64,000 nt of DNA from assembly GCA_951799425.1 (NCBI GenBank), contig OX637409.1, positions 10,202,960 through 10,266,959 of the forward strand, read 5' to 3'. The notes beneath the pieces are model-generated. The model made no database searches, was not told the DNA's origin, and saw only the letters and a list, made by a program, of their open reading frames with translations. This stretch comes from Ilex aquifolium. Taxonomy: Eukaryota; Streptophyta; Magnoliopsida; Aquifoliales; Aquifoliaceae. Both the position numbers and the translations under genes were made by a program. Below are positions 33,701 through 43,144 of this stretch, in pieces. Position 1 is the first letter of the stretch; each line of letters begins with the position of its first letter.

Positions 33701-35241
33701 TAAAATATGACGTATTCTATTTAGATTCGTGATGAATAATTAAAAATTTAGTTAATTTTGGGAATGTAATTATTGGAAAAGAACTAGCTATTACATACAA
33801 GCAGGGACGGAAATACATAGATCTATGTGGGGACAACTGTTCTCTTTCAAAAATTTTTTTTTTTAAATAGATTTTAATATATTCTAAATTTGCTCCCACA
33901 AAATTACTCTAATACACTTTAATCTACTATTTTTTTTTTCTTTTGGATTAAATTTATTAGTTATCAATTAAGTGAACAAGTAATATTTAATTAGTTCAAT
34001 TCAATGACATGGGTTTAAGAAATTATTTTGAAGCTCTTCATTCTCTATTTATATTTCGCCCCTATCTTTCAGTCTTGTTAATTTGGATATGTTGAATAAT
34101 AAAATTGTCAGGCCATATTTTTATAATATGAAAATAATTATAACAATAAAGTTTATGATCTAAGTGTTAAGGATTAAAGTTACAAACATAACCTTTCACA
34201 TGTAAAATAAGACTGCAAACATTTGACAAATTTAAAACCTTTGCACTAGGTTGCCTGGGAAACTACTTGGTTGGCCAGTGGGCGCCGGCCCCTATATACA
34301 TAATGTGTATATAATATTATTAGATACACCAATTATTGCATATATATAATATAATATACAAATAATGTACATATAATCCGTAAACGATGTGAATTTAATA
34401 TTAAATTTATATCTAAATAAATTCAAGTTTGACTCATTTAATAACTTTAAAAAAAAACTAAGGAACAGAGTTTGAGTTTGAAAGAAAATTAATGAGTCCA
34501 ACTTCAGATAGATGCTTAGACTTTTGGTTAGATTCATTTGCAGCCTCACCTGTGAGAATCTCAATGATTCAACATGTACAAAATGAACACGGCTCTAATA
34601 ATTGGTTATTTTCTTGTTTCTTATAGACTGAATTATTGGTTATTGCTGACGCAAAGTCCAGAGTCCAGAAGTCAAACATGTCCCAAACAATCCAATCTTA
34701 AAAGTGAAGAAATTGACAAAACAAGGGAAAAAAAAAGGGGGTAGGGGGTTTTGTGGTGTTGGGGGGGAGGGGGGGAGGCTTACCTGAAAGAATCAAGCAT
34801 TGGATCCTGAGTTTGAAGCTGCGATAGCTGACCCAAAGGTGCAAAAAAACCTTCCATCCAGTTAAGGTTTTGGGCATTGAGATTGAGACCTTTTTCTATG
34901 ACTTCCCCAGATGGTGTAAGGGCAGGGGTGCCCCAAGAGTAGGCCATAGGCCTGGTGAATAGGGCTTGTTTGGATTCAAACGTGAAAGAAAAGAGTTTCT
35001 GGGCATGTTCATGAAGCCGGCTCAAGAGAGTTGTTGGGATTCCATGGTTGACCAAACGGAACATGCCCCAATCTCTACAAGCTTCACTCAACTTTGCTTG
35101 GTTTATGCATTGTAGATCTATTACTGGAAGAGGGTCTGAGTCTGGGACTTGTTTGGTTGGCTCATCGGAGTCAACGCCGAGGTTTGTGTTGCTTGTTTGG
35201 CGGAACAATGGGGGATAGGACTCGAGGATGGACTCGGCCAT
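21503..35241 (-). CDS. 2-oxoglutarate/Fe(II)-dependent dioxygenase, gibberellin 2-oxidase-like, three exons
   Basis: Exons at 35241-34784, 33583-33262 and 21733-21503 join in frame (458, 322 and 231 nt) into 336 codons plus stop. All introns are GT-AG. The N-terminal DIOX_N-type part covers about residues 38-125 (PLPVIDLQ, RLVNHGIP). The jelly-roll core carries the iron ligands H217, D219 and H272 and the 2-oxoglutarate-binding R282-x-S284. The sequence resembles plant gibberellin 2-beta-dioxygenase-like enzymes of the DOXC class, soluble enzymes that hydroxylate small molecules. A true GA 2-oxidase would inactivate gibberellins, but substrate cannot be read from sequence. The length (about 335) is normal and no frame break is seen. 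Intron 2 is about 11.5 kb because a Ty3/gypsy element sits in it in the same orientation. The predicted transcript must splice out the whole element, including its LTRs. Confidence 0.88.
21942..21946. repeat. Target-site duplication ATATC (left)
   Basis: Matches 32931-32935 exactly. The two copies bracket the intronic retrotransposon. Confidence 0.88.
21947..22578 (-). repeat. 3' LTR of the intronic element
   Basis: 632 bp on the plus strand, from TGATGGTGTGTG to TATCATTA. The last base pair has decayed from CA to TA. It contains G-runs of 9 and 18 nt (22164-22191) that are short in the other LTR. Confidence 0.85.
23071..26132 (+). pseudogene. Antisense accessory gene of the intronic element (degenerate)
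   Basis: Plus-strand fragments run head-on against gag-pol. 23071-23541 has an acidic then Lys-rich tail (KKSQKGKSKKG). 23967-24260 resembles the Pfam 'putative gypsy type transposon' domain (PF04195), with KSP.NGFLYIV and KRWKKLFFFVSG.EWKF-like motifs. 25389-26132 is a 247-codon frame whose first 110 residues are heptad-rich coiled coil, followed by a Pro/Glu-rich tail. Stops and shifts separate them, and a 20-nt C-run interrupts the gene at 24453-24472. Layout and domains parallel the antisense gene at 38987-48084. The function of such ORFs is unknown. Confidence 0.65.
26317..26851. repeat. Tandem array, about 27-bp period, about 20 copies
   Basis: Each unit reads roughly GAGCTnAAGAGCTCATCTTTTnTTTAT. 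GAGCT...AGCTC arms give every unit a small inverted repeat. The array lies between the end of the antisense gene (26132) and the end of pol (about 27050), the same place as the 76-bp array in the 37976 element. Confidence 0.92.
27050..32253 (-). pseudogene. gag-pol remnant of the intronic Ty3/gypsy element
   Basis: Minus-strand fragments occur in the right order. Gag is at 32253-32062, 31758-31555 and 31171-30944. A CCHC-like knuckle region is at about 30860-30800 (HRDHGHLTDDC). The protease C-terminal part and the RT start follow at 30406-30020. RT pieces are at 29971-29723 and 29405-29178. RNase H regions are at 29200-28816 and 28709-28049 (LSVDGATN). Integrase is at 27835-27632 (DILGPLP, DYFTKWAEVEP) and 27464-27249 (ILWAYRTT). 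Frames change repeatedly and many stops intervene. Two RNase H-like blocks fit the dual-RNase H layout of Tat elements. It is not functional. Confidence 0.85.
32315..32930 (-). repeat. 5' LTR of the intronic element
   Basis: 616 bp, TGATGGTGTGTG ... TATCATCA. It lies next to the PBS (TTGGCGCCATCTATGGGAAC on the minus strand, 32295-32314). Confidence 0.87.
32931..32935. repeat. Target-site duplication ATATC (right)
   Basis: Partner of 21942-21946, directly outside the right LTR. Confidence 0.88.
33262..33583 (-). CDS. Dioxygenase exon 2 (codons 153-260)
   Basis: Acceptor AATAG precedes ACTCTTG, which completes an Arg codon with exon 1. It encodes the iron-binding HTD (H217, D219) and ends ATGATGCAG, phase 0, before the donor GTAGGTT. 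One residue is missing in the loop that usually reads NQDQVGGLQ (here NQDEGGLQ), a small change that leaves the flanking strands intact. Confidence 0.88.
33584..34783 (-). other. Dioxygenase intron 1 (1,200 bp)
   Basis: Donor GTAAGCC next to 34783 and acceptor AATAG at 33584. Just after the donor the minus strand is C-rich, so the plus strand carries four long G-runs. About 33797-34290 contains CAGGGACGGAAATACATAG and GGCGCCGGCCCCTA, which may be ends of a degenerate hAT-like MITE. No exon-like sequence was seen inside. Confidence 0.8.
34784..35241 (-). CDS. Dioxygenase exon 1 (codons 1-152 plus 2 nt)
   Basis: Starts at ATG 35241-35239 and ends TTTCAG before the donor GTAAGCC. It encodes the N-terminal non-haem dioxygenase domain, including WGTPALTPSG (about residues 103-112). 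The reading frame is open throughout, and no other ATG upstream in frame is needed. Confidence 0.88.
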
Positions 35242-35272
35242 GTTTGATGATTCATTGCATCCGACTTGTGCA

Positions 35273-35286
35273 AGTAAATATATAGG
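35273..35286 (-). promoter_or_regulatory. Candidate TATA box of the dioxygenase gene
   Basis: The minus strand reads CCCTATATATTTAC, about 32-45 bp upstream of the ATG. If used, the 5' leader would be very short, so another start site further upstream is possible. Confidence 0.4.
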
Positions 35287-37553
35287 GGGTTAATTACAAT
35301 GACATCCATTCCAGTTTTTAATATTTTCATTGCACTCCTTTTTTATTTCTACAATTACACTTAACCCCTTTGAATGTGATATAACTTGAAACATATTTCG
35401 CCGATAAATTTGATCAAATTAAATGACTTGAGCTAGCTACTAACCATTTTATCCTTAAGTGGGAGAAACAAGATTTGACCCCTGAATTTTGACTCTCACA
35501 GAGTCATAGACAAATTGGACAGTCAAATCTACCAACATAAATAAGTCTATAGTTCCAAAATGTTCTTCTTTATGTACTCAACATTAATTGTCAAAAAATT
35601 TCTCCAAAAACCTATTATTATGAAGATATTTTTAGGAAAATTATCAAAAGTTATGGCCAAAATTCACTGCAAAATGTGGCCAAATAACTTTGGAGATGAC
35701 ATTAACATCAAAGAATCATAGACATCAATAACAAAATAATTAGTATTTTTTTATAAACAACCAGGGATCCAATGAAAAATTTCAAAACCAGAAATAATGT
35801 CACTATAATTTACTCAAAAATAAGAGATGATACCATTATAAATTTTTTTTCCGGTAAGGTATAACATTGTGACTTTACACCACCCAATAATATAGATTAT
35901 ACTAATTTTTGAATATAATTGGGAGTAGAACAAAAAATATTAGAAATAAGCAGGGAAGTCATTGTAATATTTTTATGTTGGGTGAAGCTGCCTCCTCCAT
36001 GAGTCGACACGTGGTTTACGTGGTCCCTATTCCAATGTGTTCTAGACTATGTATATTCTCATGTCATTCAAATTGGACGATATCACGACGTCGTTGTCAG
36101 GATCTACCAAGTAGGCTCCAACAAAACATCAATAATAGAGAGAGGTTTGGCCATTGGCAGTGGTCCCATTGAGTACATGACTTAGTGGTGGGTACCACTT
36201 GTGACGCAGTCAGTACTGTGGGACTCCACACACGTGAACGTAACACTTTTCATGTCACTGTACCCACGTGTCAATATCAAGCAAGTAATCTCAATCTCTC
36301 TCACACCCACGGTAAACTTAGGAAAAAAACTCACCCCACGTGTAATCTAGGTTTACCAAAATTTTAATCATTTTTGTTTAAATTATTGTGAATAGTTGAA
36401 TTGATGAGTCTCACTAGCTTTTATTAATCATTTTATTATTATTAGCATACTATATTATTTAATATTTAAAATTACGTAAAACTTTATGAAATTTTTAGCA
36501 TTATTCTTTGAGTATAATTTAGAATCTGAAACTAGAGTCTAACTATATAATATCGATAAATTATTATTTAGTACCTTACCTGATCTTTTTATTATAGGTA
36601 TAATTTTTTGATTTTATTATTCCCAAAACTCGGTTAAGATTGCTTGTCATTGAGTTTAATTTTATCTAACATGATTACTTGAGTATAAAATTATTTTCTA
36701 AACGATAATTCAAATTTGGTATTTTCATTTTTTTTTAATCTTGTTTTTGTGGATGAATTTGAATAGAACATATATTAGATCCAAATTACCAATAACATAA
36801 AAAATGATCAAAATAAATATTTTTTTGATAAAATAAAATTAAAATTCAGATGCAATTTGATAACAAATTCTTCCAATTAAGTTATTCAAATTGAATCAAT
36901 TTTTTTTTAATAGATTCAACCATTGATTGTGAAAAAAAAAAAATTAATTTGAATCAAATTAGAACCCAATCAGTTGACAAGCTGATGGGTTAGGCCATGC
37001 AAATCCAAGAGTAAAATGGGGGTTGGGCCAATTTTATAGTTCAGACAGGGGAGGAGGTCTGTAAGTTGATTTGCCGAGGCTTGGACTGGGGGTTCTGACT
37101 CTTTGCTCGGCTCCATTGGAATAATGACCAAGAACCAATGTCTTTGTCAAAACAAAACCAATTTGACATATGCTTCCTATATTATTAGCCACAAACAAAC
37201 AAACGAGACGTTTGAAAATAAACAATTAGGTTATTGGGATATAATTTATTAACTTACTCCATCACAATTATTAAATTAGTTACAAATCCTAATAAGTATT
37301 GGAGCTTACTATCAATTCAAGTCCAACAGAACCTGGCTTATATTGGGCCTCAAAAAATAATTTTGAAAAAATTATGAAAAGATATACTATACACTAGTTA
37401 TTTGTGAGAAAATACATTAATATAAATCTTCTGTGTATAAGTCTTTTTTTTTTGTGTAAATGTTTTCACAAAAACGTGATTAAAAAAAATTACTTTGTTT
37501 ATTCCAAAAACACATGCCGGTTTGTTGTAAAAACATCTAGAAAATATCTCTTC
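35287..37553. other. Upstream intergenic region of the dioxygenase gene
   Basis: Apart from the ACGTG cluster, no gene or complete element is supported. 36360-36960 is very AT-rich. Small frames at 35909-36367 and 37034-37225 lack recognisable features. Confidence 0.5.
36005..36345. promoter_or_regulatory. Cluster of ACGTG (G-box/ABRE-like) motifs
   Basis: ACGTG cores occur at about 36008 (GACACGTGG), 36018 (TTACGTGG), 36231 (CACACGTGAA), 36264 (CCCACGTGTC) and 36337 (CCCACGTGTA). That is five in 340 bp, about 0.8-1.1 kb upstream of the dioxygenase ATG. ABRE/G-box elements bind plant bZIP and bHLH factors. Clusters of this density are typical of ABA- or stress-responsive promoters. Function here is inference. 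Confidence 0.45.
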
Positions 37554-37975
37554 AGTTTAAATAAATCATTTTTTAAGAAAATTTCGGCAGAGTTTCCTTT
37601 TGAAAATCAGGCATCCAGATAATTGGTGAGAACTACATGTGAGAGTATTAAACATAATAATTATACCTAACTAGTCATTCGCATCATATCAATCATATAC
37701 ATCCTTTTTCATGATATCCACAAATAAGTCATTACCGTTCAATACCGGGGTGGCAAATGGAGGCCCACGAAGTCCTCCCAAACCCGGGTTATAATCTAAT
37801 TATCCAAAATTCTTTATCATGAACATAATATATAGAATATCTAAAATCTTTATTTAAAAAGTCTCAATCTATACAAATTCCCTCAAATTAACCAAGATAT
37901 AAATCATTTACAAATCCTCAATAATATATATCATCCTACATTGTTCTTTACATGCTCTAACTAAATCATAACAAC
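37554..37975 (-). mobile_element. Remnant of a reverse-oriented LTR, left part (interrupted)
   Basis: This stretch, continued at 55419-57480 on the far side of the 17.4-kb insertion, looks like one old LTR in reverse orientation of the family seen at 3936-6370. In this part the similarity is weak. The Tat-type element entered it at ACAAC. Confidence 0.4.
37971..37975. repeat. Target-site duplication ACAAC (left)
   Basis: Matches 55414-55418 exactly. Confidence 0.93.
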
Positions 37976-38743
37976 TGTAGAGGCAAAAAATAGGGATTAC
38001 CCCTGACAATATGAAGTTTGGAATTATGATTTATGAAACAATCTCTGAACTTGATCTCCCAGCCCTCTTCCTGCAAAACGAGCAAACTGCCCAAGATCGA
38101 AGTGCTTCGATCTAAGGCACTCCGATGCTTAAGTCAGTAACTGAATGATATGAATTGCACGAAGACAAGGAGAGTTCAGCGTACCTTTCCACCTTGGTCT
38201 CGTGTTCCTTTTATAACTTGCATTCCCCTTAGGGTTTCCGTTAATTCAGAGGCAAGGTGGCACACCTTCCTTTCTTTCAGTGTTTGAGTTGGAGAAGTTT
38301 CTGATTCTTCTCCAATAATTTCTCTGAATATCTTTATTCTCGCAGATCTCGTTTATCTGATTGCCTAAGTTTTAGGCAAATCTTTCTGTATCCACCGCCT
38401 TTGAGAAGGTCGGGCTTTCCTAATGCCGAACATCTCCACTTTTTGCCGATCCGTTAACGAGCTCGGCTTGGCACAACCGACCTCTTCTCTTGTCGTGCCG
38501 ATCTCATCCATGAACTCGGCTGGGTACAAGCCGAGCTATTCCATTGCACTGATGACACACTTTGATAGGCTTGATGATTTCGACGACATAATTATTGCAT
38601 TGTATACCGAGCCTTTGATGAGCTCGGCTCGGATGAGGTGTAATAGCGGATTCTTGATTCTTAAGCACGTGCTCAGTCTTTTCAACCTCATGTGAGCACA
38701 TTTAATGTAAGGACACGTGTAACGCTGGGGTCCAACCCCTTCA
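37976..38743 (-). repeat. 3' LTR of the Tat-type element
   Basis: TGTAGAGGC...CCCCTTCA on the plus strand. A TATA-like sequence on the minus strand (TTATAAAAGG) is at about 38207-38216. The hairpin GATCGAAG-TG-CTTCGATC lies at 38095-38112, 119 nt from the end. Confidence 0.95.
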
Positions 38744-38754
38744 TTTGCCCCCAG
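38744..38754 (-). promoter_or_regulatory. Polypurine tract
   Basis: The minus strand reads CTGGGGGCAAA immediately before the 3' LTR. A near-perfect palindrome follows at 38755-38775. Confidence 0.75.
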
Positions 38755-38775
38755 AAAACGTCTGACAGACGTTTT
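38755..38775. repeat. Inverted repeat beside the PPT
   Basis: AAAACGTCTG (38755-38764) and its exact reverse complement (38766-38775) are separated by one base. Confidence 0.85.
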
Positions 38776-38883
38776 TTCGCCTGTCAGCCGTTTTCCTTCT
38801 TAATCATTATTGCCTTGGGCTTTGAATCTCTCAGTTTTGGTGGCACATTCAGTGTATTCAATATGTCCTTTGAAATTCTTCTC

Positions 38884-38895
38884 CTTATATAAACC
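38884..38895 (+). promoter_or_regulatory. Candidate TATA box of the antisense gene
   Basis: CTTATATAAACC lies about 95 bp upstream of the ATG at 38987 and is followed by a pyrimidine-rich leader. It is outside the LTR, so the antisense gene may have its own promoter. Confidence 0.5.
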
Positions 38896-40269
38896 GCCTT
38901 TTTCTTTCTTTTCATATACTCTGTCTTTCTTGCTTCTAACCCTCCTCATTCTGTATTTTTCATCTTTACGCATCTCGTCTTTCTCAATGGCACCTCTTCA
39001 ACCTTCAGACATCCCAGCCTTCAGAACTACATACGACATCCCTGATGATGTGGAGATCAGGGTCGCTGGGAAGGATGAGCCTTTGATAGGCACGAGGGAA
39101 TCAATCCCCATTCCCACTCGTGCTATCACTGAAGGGGGGGTGCGATTCCCTCTTGACCACCTTCTGATTTGGGTGCTGTCAGCTGCCAAACTGTGCCCCC
39201 TCCAGTGCTGCCTGAACTTCTTCAGGATCGTTATGGGGGTTGTCTCTTTGAACAGGATCCTAGGCCTAAGCCTCGGACTCTGGGAGATCCTCTACTGCTA
39301 CATCGTAAAGGCAGCAGACGATAGTTTCTACCTTTCTGTAAGGAAGAAGGATCGGTATCTAGTCACCCATCTTCAAGATTCCAACAAGGGCCATGAAAAC
39401 GATATCGTATTTGTATCTGGGAATTGGGAGTACGCTGCCGGAGCCGTTCCATCTTATCGTTGTCCCTTCGAAGAGGGCATGCCAGGTATTTGGTGTCCTG
39501 CTTTTCTTGAGTTACTTCCTTCTCAAATTCTTTTAAATTCTTGTCTTGATGTCGTATTTGTGTAGGAGAGACTGTGAAGGGTAGAGTTCCTGAAACCTCT
39601 GTTAAGTTAGATCAACTTCAGAGGGCCTGGGATTTTAATGAGACTCTGTTTTGCCGGGCCGCTCATACGCTGCTTGGTTATATCCCGACCTATTCATCAT
39701 TTATTGCCGTGCCGAACTGACCCAATGCGACACTTGCCGCGGATCGAGAGGCATTACAGTCTGCTCGGGAGAAGACTTCGAGAGGAAAAAAAAGGGCTTT
39801 TGCAGCAGGCACTGGCCGCAGAGTGGCGAGAAGCTTCATGGATTTCTTGGAGGCAAGTGAGCCGATCATTCCTCCCGAGCCCGAGGTGACTAACTCCGTG
39901 CCCCCAGTTGTTGAGGAAGAACTAGCTCCTGAGCCATTTTCCGATTTGTCGGTTCCCACTCATGAAGATCTTCCGAACATCAACCAAGAAACCCTGGTTC
40001 AGACTTCTGAGACTTCAATTCCCTTTGAGACTGTCCCTTCTGCACCAGGAACCAATGAAATTTCTGATGACGTCTTTGTCCTTGAGGTCGGTGAGGGCCC
40101 AGCTCCTAAGAGACGAAGAACTTCCGAAGTTGAACCGAGTCATCCAGCAACTCCCCCCTTCCGACCAGTTTTTAGAGCAAAAAAGAAGGAAATTACTGCC
40201 AAAGATTCCGCAATCGAAAATTTTAATGTCGCGGTTGGGCTTGCCAGAGGAGTGATCCTTCCTCGTGAC

Positions 40270-40274
40270 CTTGC
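40270..40274. repeat. Target-site duplication CTTGC (left, nested element)
   Basis: Matches 47424-47428. It interrupts the antisense gene within a GAC-CTT-GC codon context. Confidence 0.93.
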
Positions 40275-42180
40275 TGATGAGCACATAATATTGCATATTT
40301 GAAGGGCTCATTACATGCATTTTAACTCAACTTTTGCATATAAGTGCTTAGAAGTTAACCGTTTTGAACTATAATGTTGATATTTTGATGTTGCAACCTT
40401 TTATAGCTTAAATGTTTGATTTTAGGACATTGCAACCTTGATGGATGTGTGGTGAAGGCATGGACACAATACATGAAGAATTGGAGGCTTAAAAGTGAAG
40501 AAATCAAGAAGACATTGGTGCTTGGGAACAAGGGCACCAGCTGCAGCAATAATTGGAAGCACTGCCTCGTAATTCCTCCATTTGGACCATGAGCTACTAA
40601 TAATTTGAAAAAGTGCAAAACATGAAAGTTGTGGATATGGGTGTCTTTTATTTTGTGTCAAAATTTCAGCCCAATCCAACGGTTGGATCAAAAGTTATGC
40701 CGATTCTACCAAAACTGGTCCAGCGAAGCCAGATACCGCATTACTACCGGTAGCCGATGGCTACTGGAGTCATGACTACCGGTAGTAACACACGAGCTAC
40801 AGGTAGCTGATTGCCCAGAAGTGCCCAGAACGACTTCTTTCTTGCTCCACTTGCTTGGGGGTCCCACCTACACTTCTCCCACGCCTAGCCTGACATTTTA
40901 TCCCTACAACCATGCCTCCCTTACACAAATGGAAGACTTTGGAGGCTTGGCATTGAATGAAGAGGAGAGAGAAGTGGGCTGCCATAGGGGGTTGTAGGCT
41001 AGCCTATCAAGACCCATCAACTCAGCCCCTCTTGAGGGGAGGCATTGCACACAGCTAAGGGGGAGCCTCATGCACGAAATTGGAAGGCTCCCACACACCA
41101 TTATATTCAGCATTACACACACATTGTAAGGAGTTGGCTACCTAAGCTTAGGAGTAGATGTAGAAAGCTCCAAGGAGGAAGATGATGAATAGTGACATTT
41201 TTGCATTTTCTTCTCCATTCAAGTTGTAGAAATCTTTTTTAATCTCTTGTAAGGATCTTCTAAGTTTAATTTATTGTCTTTAATCCCATTCCTTTCAAGT
41301 ACATTGCAACTTTAGTTACATGTTCTAGCTTTCACCATTGTTGTATGAGTCTTTCCACTTCAAGCTTTTCTTAAAATGGGTATTGAATGTTTTTCTTCAT
41401 AGTTTTAGATTTATTGCTTCAAGTTAAGTTTCATGCTTTAATCTCCATTTCCTTTATATGTCTATTTACATTATGATTGTCTTTCATTTATGCATAAGTA
41501 GCTAGCTTTCAAGTTGGTTAGTCCAAGGGTGAATTCCATTTGGAGATTCCATTCCAACTCTCTTTCATTCCTTCTCTTGGTGTATGTTGGCTCGGTTTGA
41601 TTGGGTTGAGGGTGGATAAATTGGTGAGTCTTTGATATTCCGTAGGCCTAGTCACGGTTTATGCTTGGATACTCACCATTTTATCCCTAGCTTCCCATGA
41701 ATCAATCGTACTTCTAGGCACCATTGGAGGAAGGCTTTGAGTTGGCTTGATATTCCCATTGGAATGAACCTCTTGGATTAGCCAACACTTGCTTTCTTTC
41801 ATTTTCATTTTGAACAAAACTCAACAAAACACAAATACAAGATTTTACACTTTCTTTTCTCTTTTTGCAAAATCACTTTCACAAAACTCCCTTTCCTTCC
41901 CTGAGGAGACGACCTTGGAATACTTTTCCAAGTAAAACACCGACAACAAGAGACTCCTTACGATTGGGGAGCACTTTTGTTCACACGCATTCCATTCCAC
42001 ATTTCATTCCATACATTTTGTTCATTCCACATTTCCATTCACATTTGTTGTTGCTCCTATATCTCTTGCATTATTCGGAGGGAGAGTGACACTCCCCCAT
42101 CACTATAAGCCACATACACACATTGAGGGTGAGGGTGATGTTACGAGGTTAGGATACAACACCGCATTTCCAATCAATCA
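40275..42180 (+). repeat. Left LTR of the nested element
   Basis: 1,906 bp. Contains two perfect CTACCGGTAG palindromes (40744-40753 and 40776-40785) and a mutated third (about 40797). Frames seen on both strands within it (for example 40355-40691, 41865-42089) recur in the other LTR and are not genes. Confidence 0.93.
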
Positions 42181-42200
42181 TTTTGGCGCCGTTGCCGGGG
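42181..42200 (+). promoter_or_regulatory. Primer-binding site of the nested element
   Basis: TTTTGGCGCCGTTGCCGGGG directly follows the left LTR. TGGCGCCGTTGCCGGGGA is a widespread PBS in plant Athila-like elements. Confidence 0.85.
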
Positions 42201-42301
42201 AAGGTTAAGCGTCGAGTTCAAGAGGTGATTTTGGGACGGCATAAGGTAAGTCTTGTGATTTTCATCACGGGCCAAGGTATGTCGTCTAACTTGTAAATAT
42301 T

Positions 42302-43144
42302 TTGTTTTATATAATGTTTTATAATTATTATGAAAATGTATCAAATGCCCCTTATTATGAAAATGTGTGTGAGATTTGTGATGACCTTGGGCTCATCTCT
42401 TGTATGTGCCAAATAAATTATCCGGTTCAAGACTTTGCATGCGAAAACTTTTACCCCAATCATTATGTTTCACCGAGTTATCCGAGTTATGGTTGGGAGA
42501 ATGAACCGTATAATTTTCCATCCAATCTCACACCACCAAATGAATTTTGTCATTATCCAACGTATAAGGACTTAACCGAACAAGCATTGGAAAATACTTT
42601 TTGCGAGTTTATGCAATGCCAATTGGAATTCAATGCCCAATTAGGCGAGTTTATGCAAAGCCAAATGGAATTCAATGCCCAAATAACTCAACAACTTGAT
42701 ACATTGACTAATGCTATAATTGTTATGCATGAAGAACAACACCTTGAGCATAGTCAATGTATTGAGAATGATCCCCCCATTGAAATGCATATTGATGTTG
42801 AATCTCCCACCACTCTAGATTGTGAAACATTTAATGAAGTTATTATCTCACATGAGGCTAATGAGCCCAAGGTCATTTTGCCATCTTTGAGTGGTGTTGA
42901 GATTCACATTTCTCAACTTGGGGAGGGCATTGAAATGGAGTCAAGTGTTTTTAATGAGAAATTGCATATTCCATTTGTTGCATTGCATAAACTCGCATAC
43001 ATCTTGGTTCGGTTGAGATTTTTGAATTATTATCCCTTGTATGGTTGGATAGATTGGATCGAAAGGGCATTTATACAACACAAAAATTTTAAAATCAAAA
43101 AAATTCATGGGCACAAGGTCATATCCGAATTGAAGCCGGATTGA
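42302..43144 (+). CDS. Uncharacterised 280-codon ORF of the nested element
   Basis: The frame is uninterrupted from the upstream region to TGA at 43142-43144. The first in-frame start offered (42302) may be a non-ATG codon, so the true start is uncertain. The N-terminal third is rich in Tyr, Asn and Pro with CEICDDLGLISCMC, a four-Cys patch. A duplicated segment follows (EFMQ(C/S)Q(L/M)EFNAQ, about residues 101-130). The middle is acidic, and the C-terminal 80 residues are hydrophobic then basic (KKIHGHK). I do not recognise a family. A decayed gag tail or a family-specific protein of non-autonomous elements are both possible. Being open in a pol-less element suggests recent selection or youth. 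Confidence 0.5.
   Translation: MFYIMFYNYYENVSNAPYYENVCEICDDLGLISCMCQINYPVQDFACENFYPNHYVSPSYPSYGWENEPYNFPSNLTPPNEFCHYPTYKDLTEQALENTFCEFMQCQLEFNAQLGEFMQSQMEFNAQITQQLDTLTNAIIVMHEEQHLEHSQCIENDPPIEMHIDVESPTTLDCETFNEVIISHEANEPKVILPSLSGVEIHISQLGEGIEMESSVFNEKLHIPFVALHKLAYILVRLRFLNYYPLYGWIDWIERAFIQHKNFKIKKIHGHKVISELKPD

Noticed and set aside
33797..34290. hAT-like MITE in intron 1 of the dioxygenase gene
   Set aside because: CAGGGACGG and GGCGCCGGCCCCTA could be its ends, but the inverted repeats are poor and no target duplication is visible. It is mentioned only within the intron entry.
38423..38701. 90- and 65-codon frames, repeated at 55093-55371
   Set aside because: They lie inside the two LTRs of the Tat-type element and are duplicates of each other.
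40355..42089. Several frames of 60-90 codons in the nested element's left LTR, repeated at 45598-47332
   Set aside because: They are LTR sequence present identically in both LTRs, with no domain and frames on both strands.
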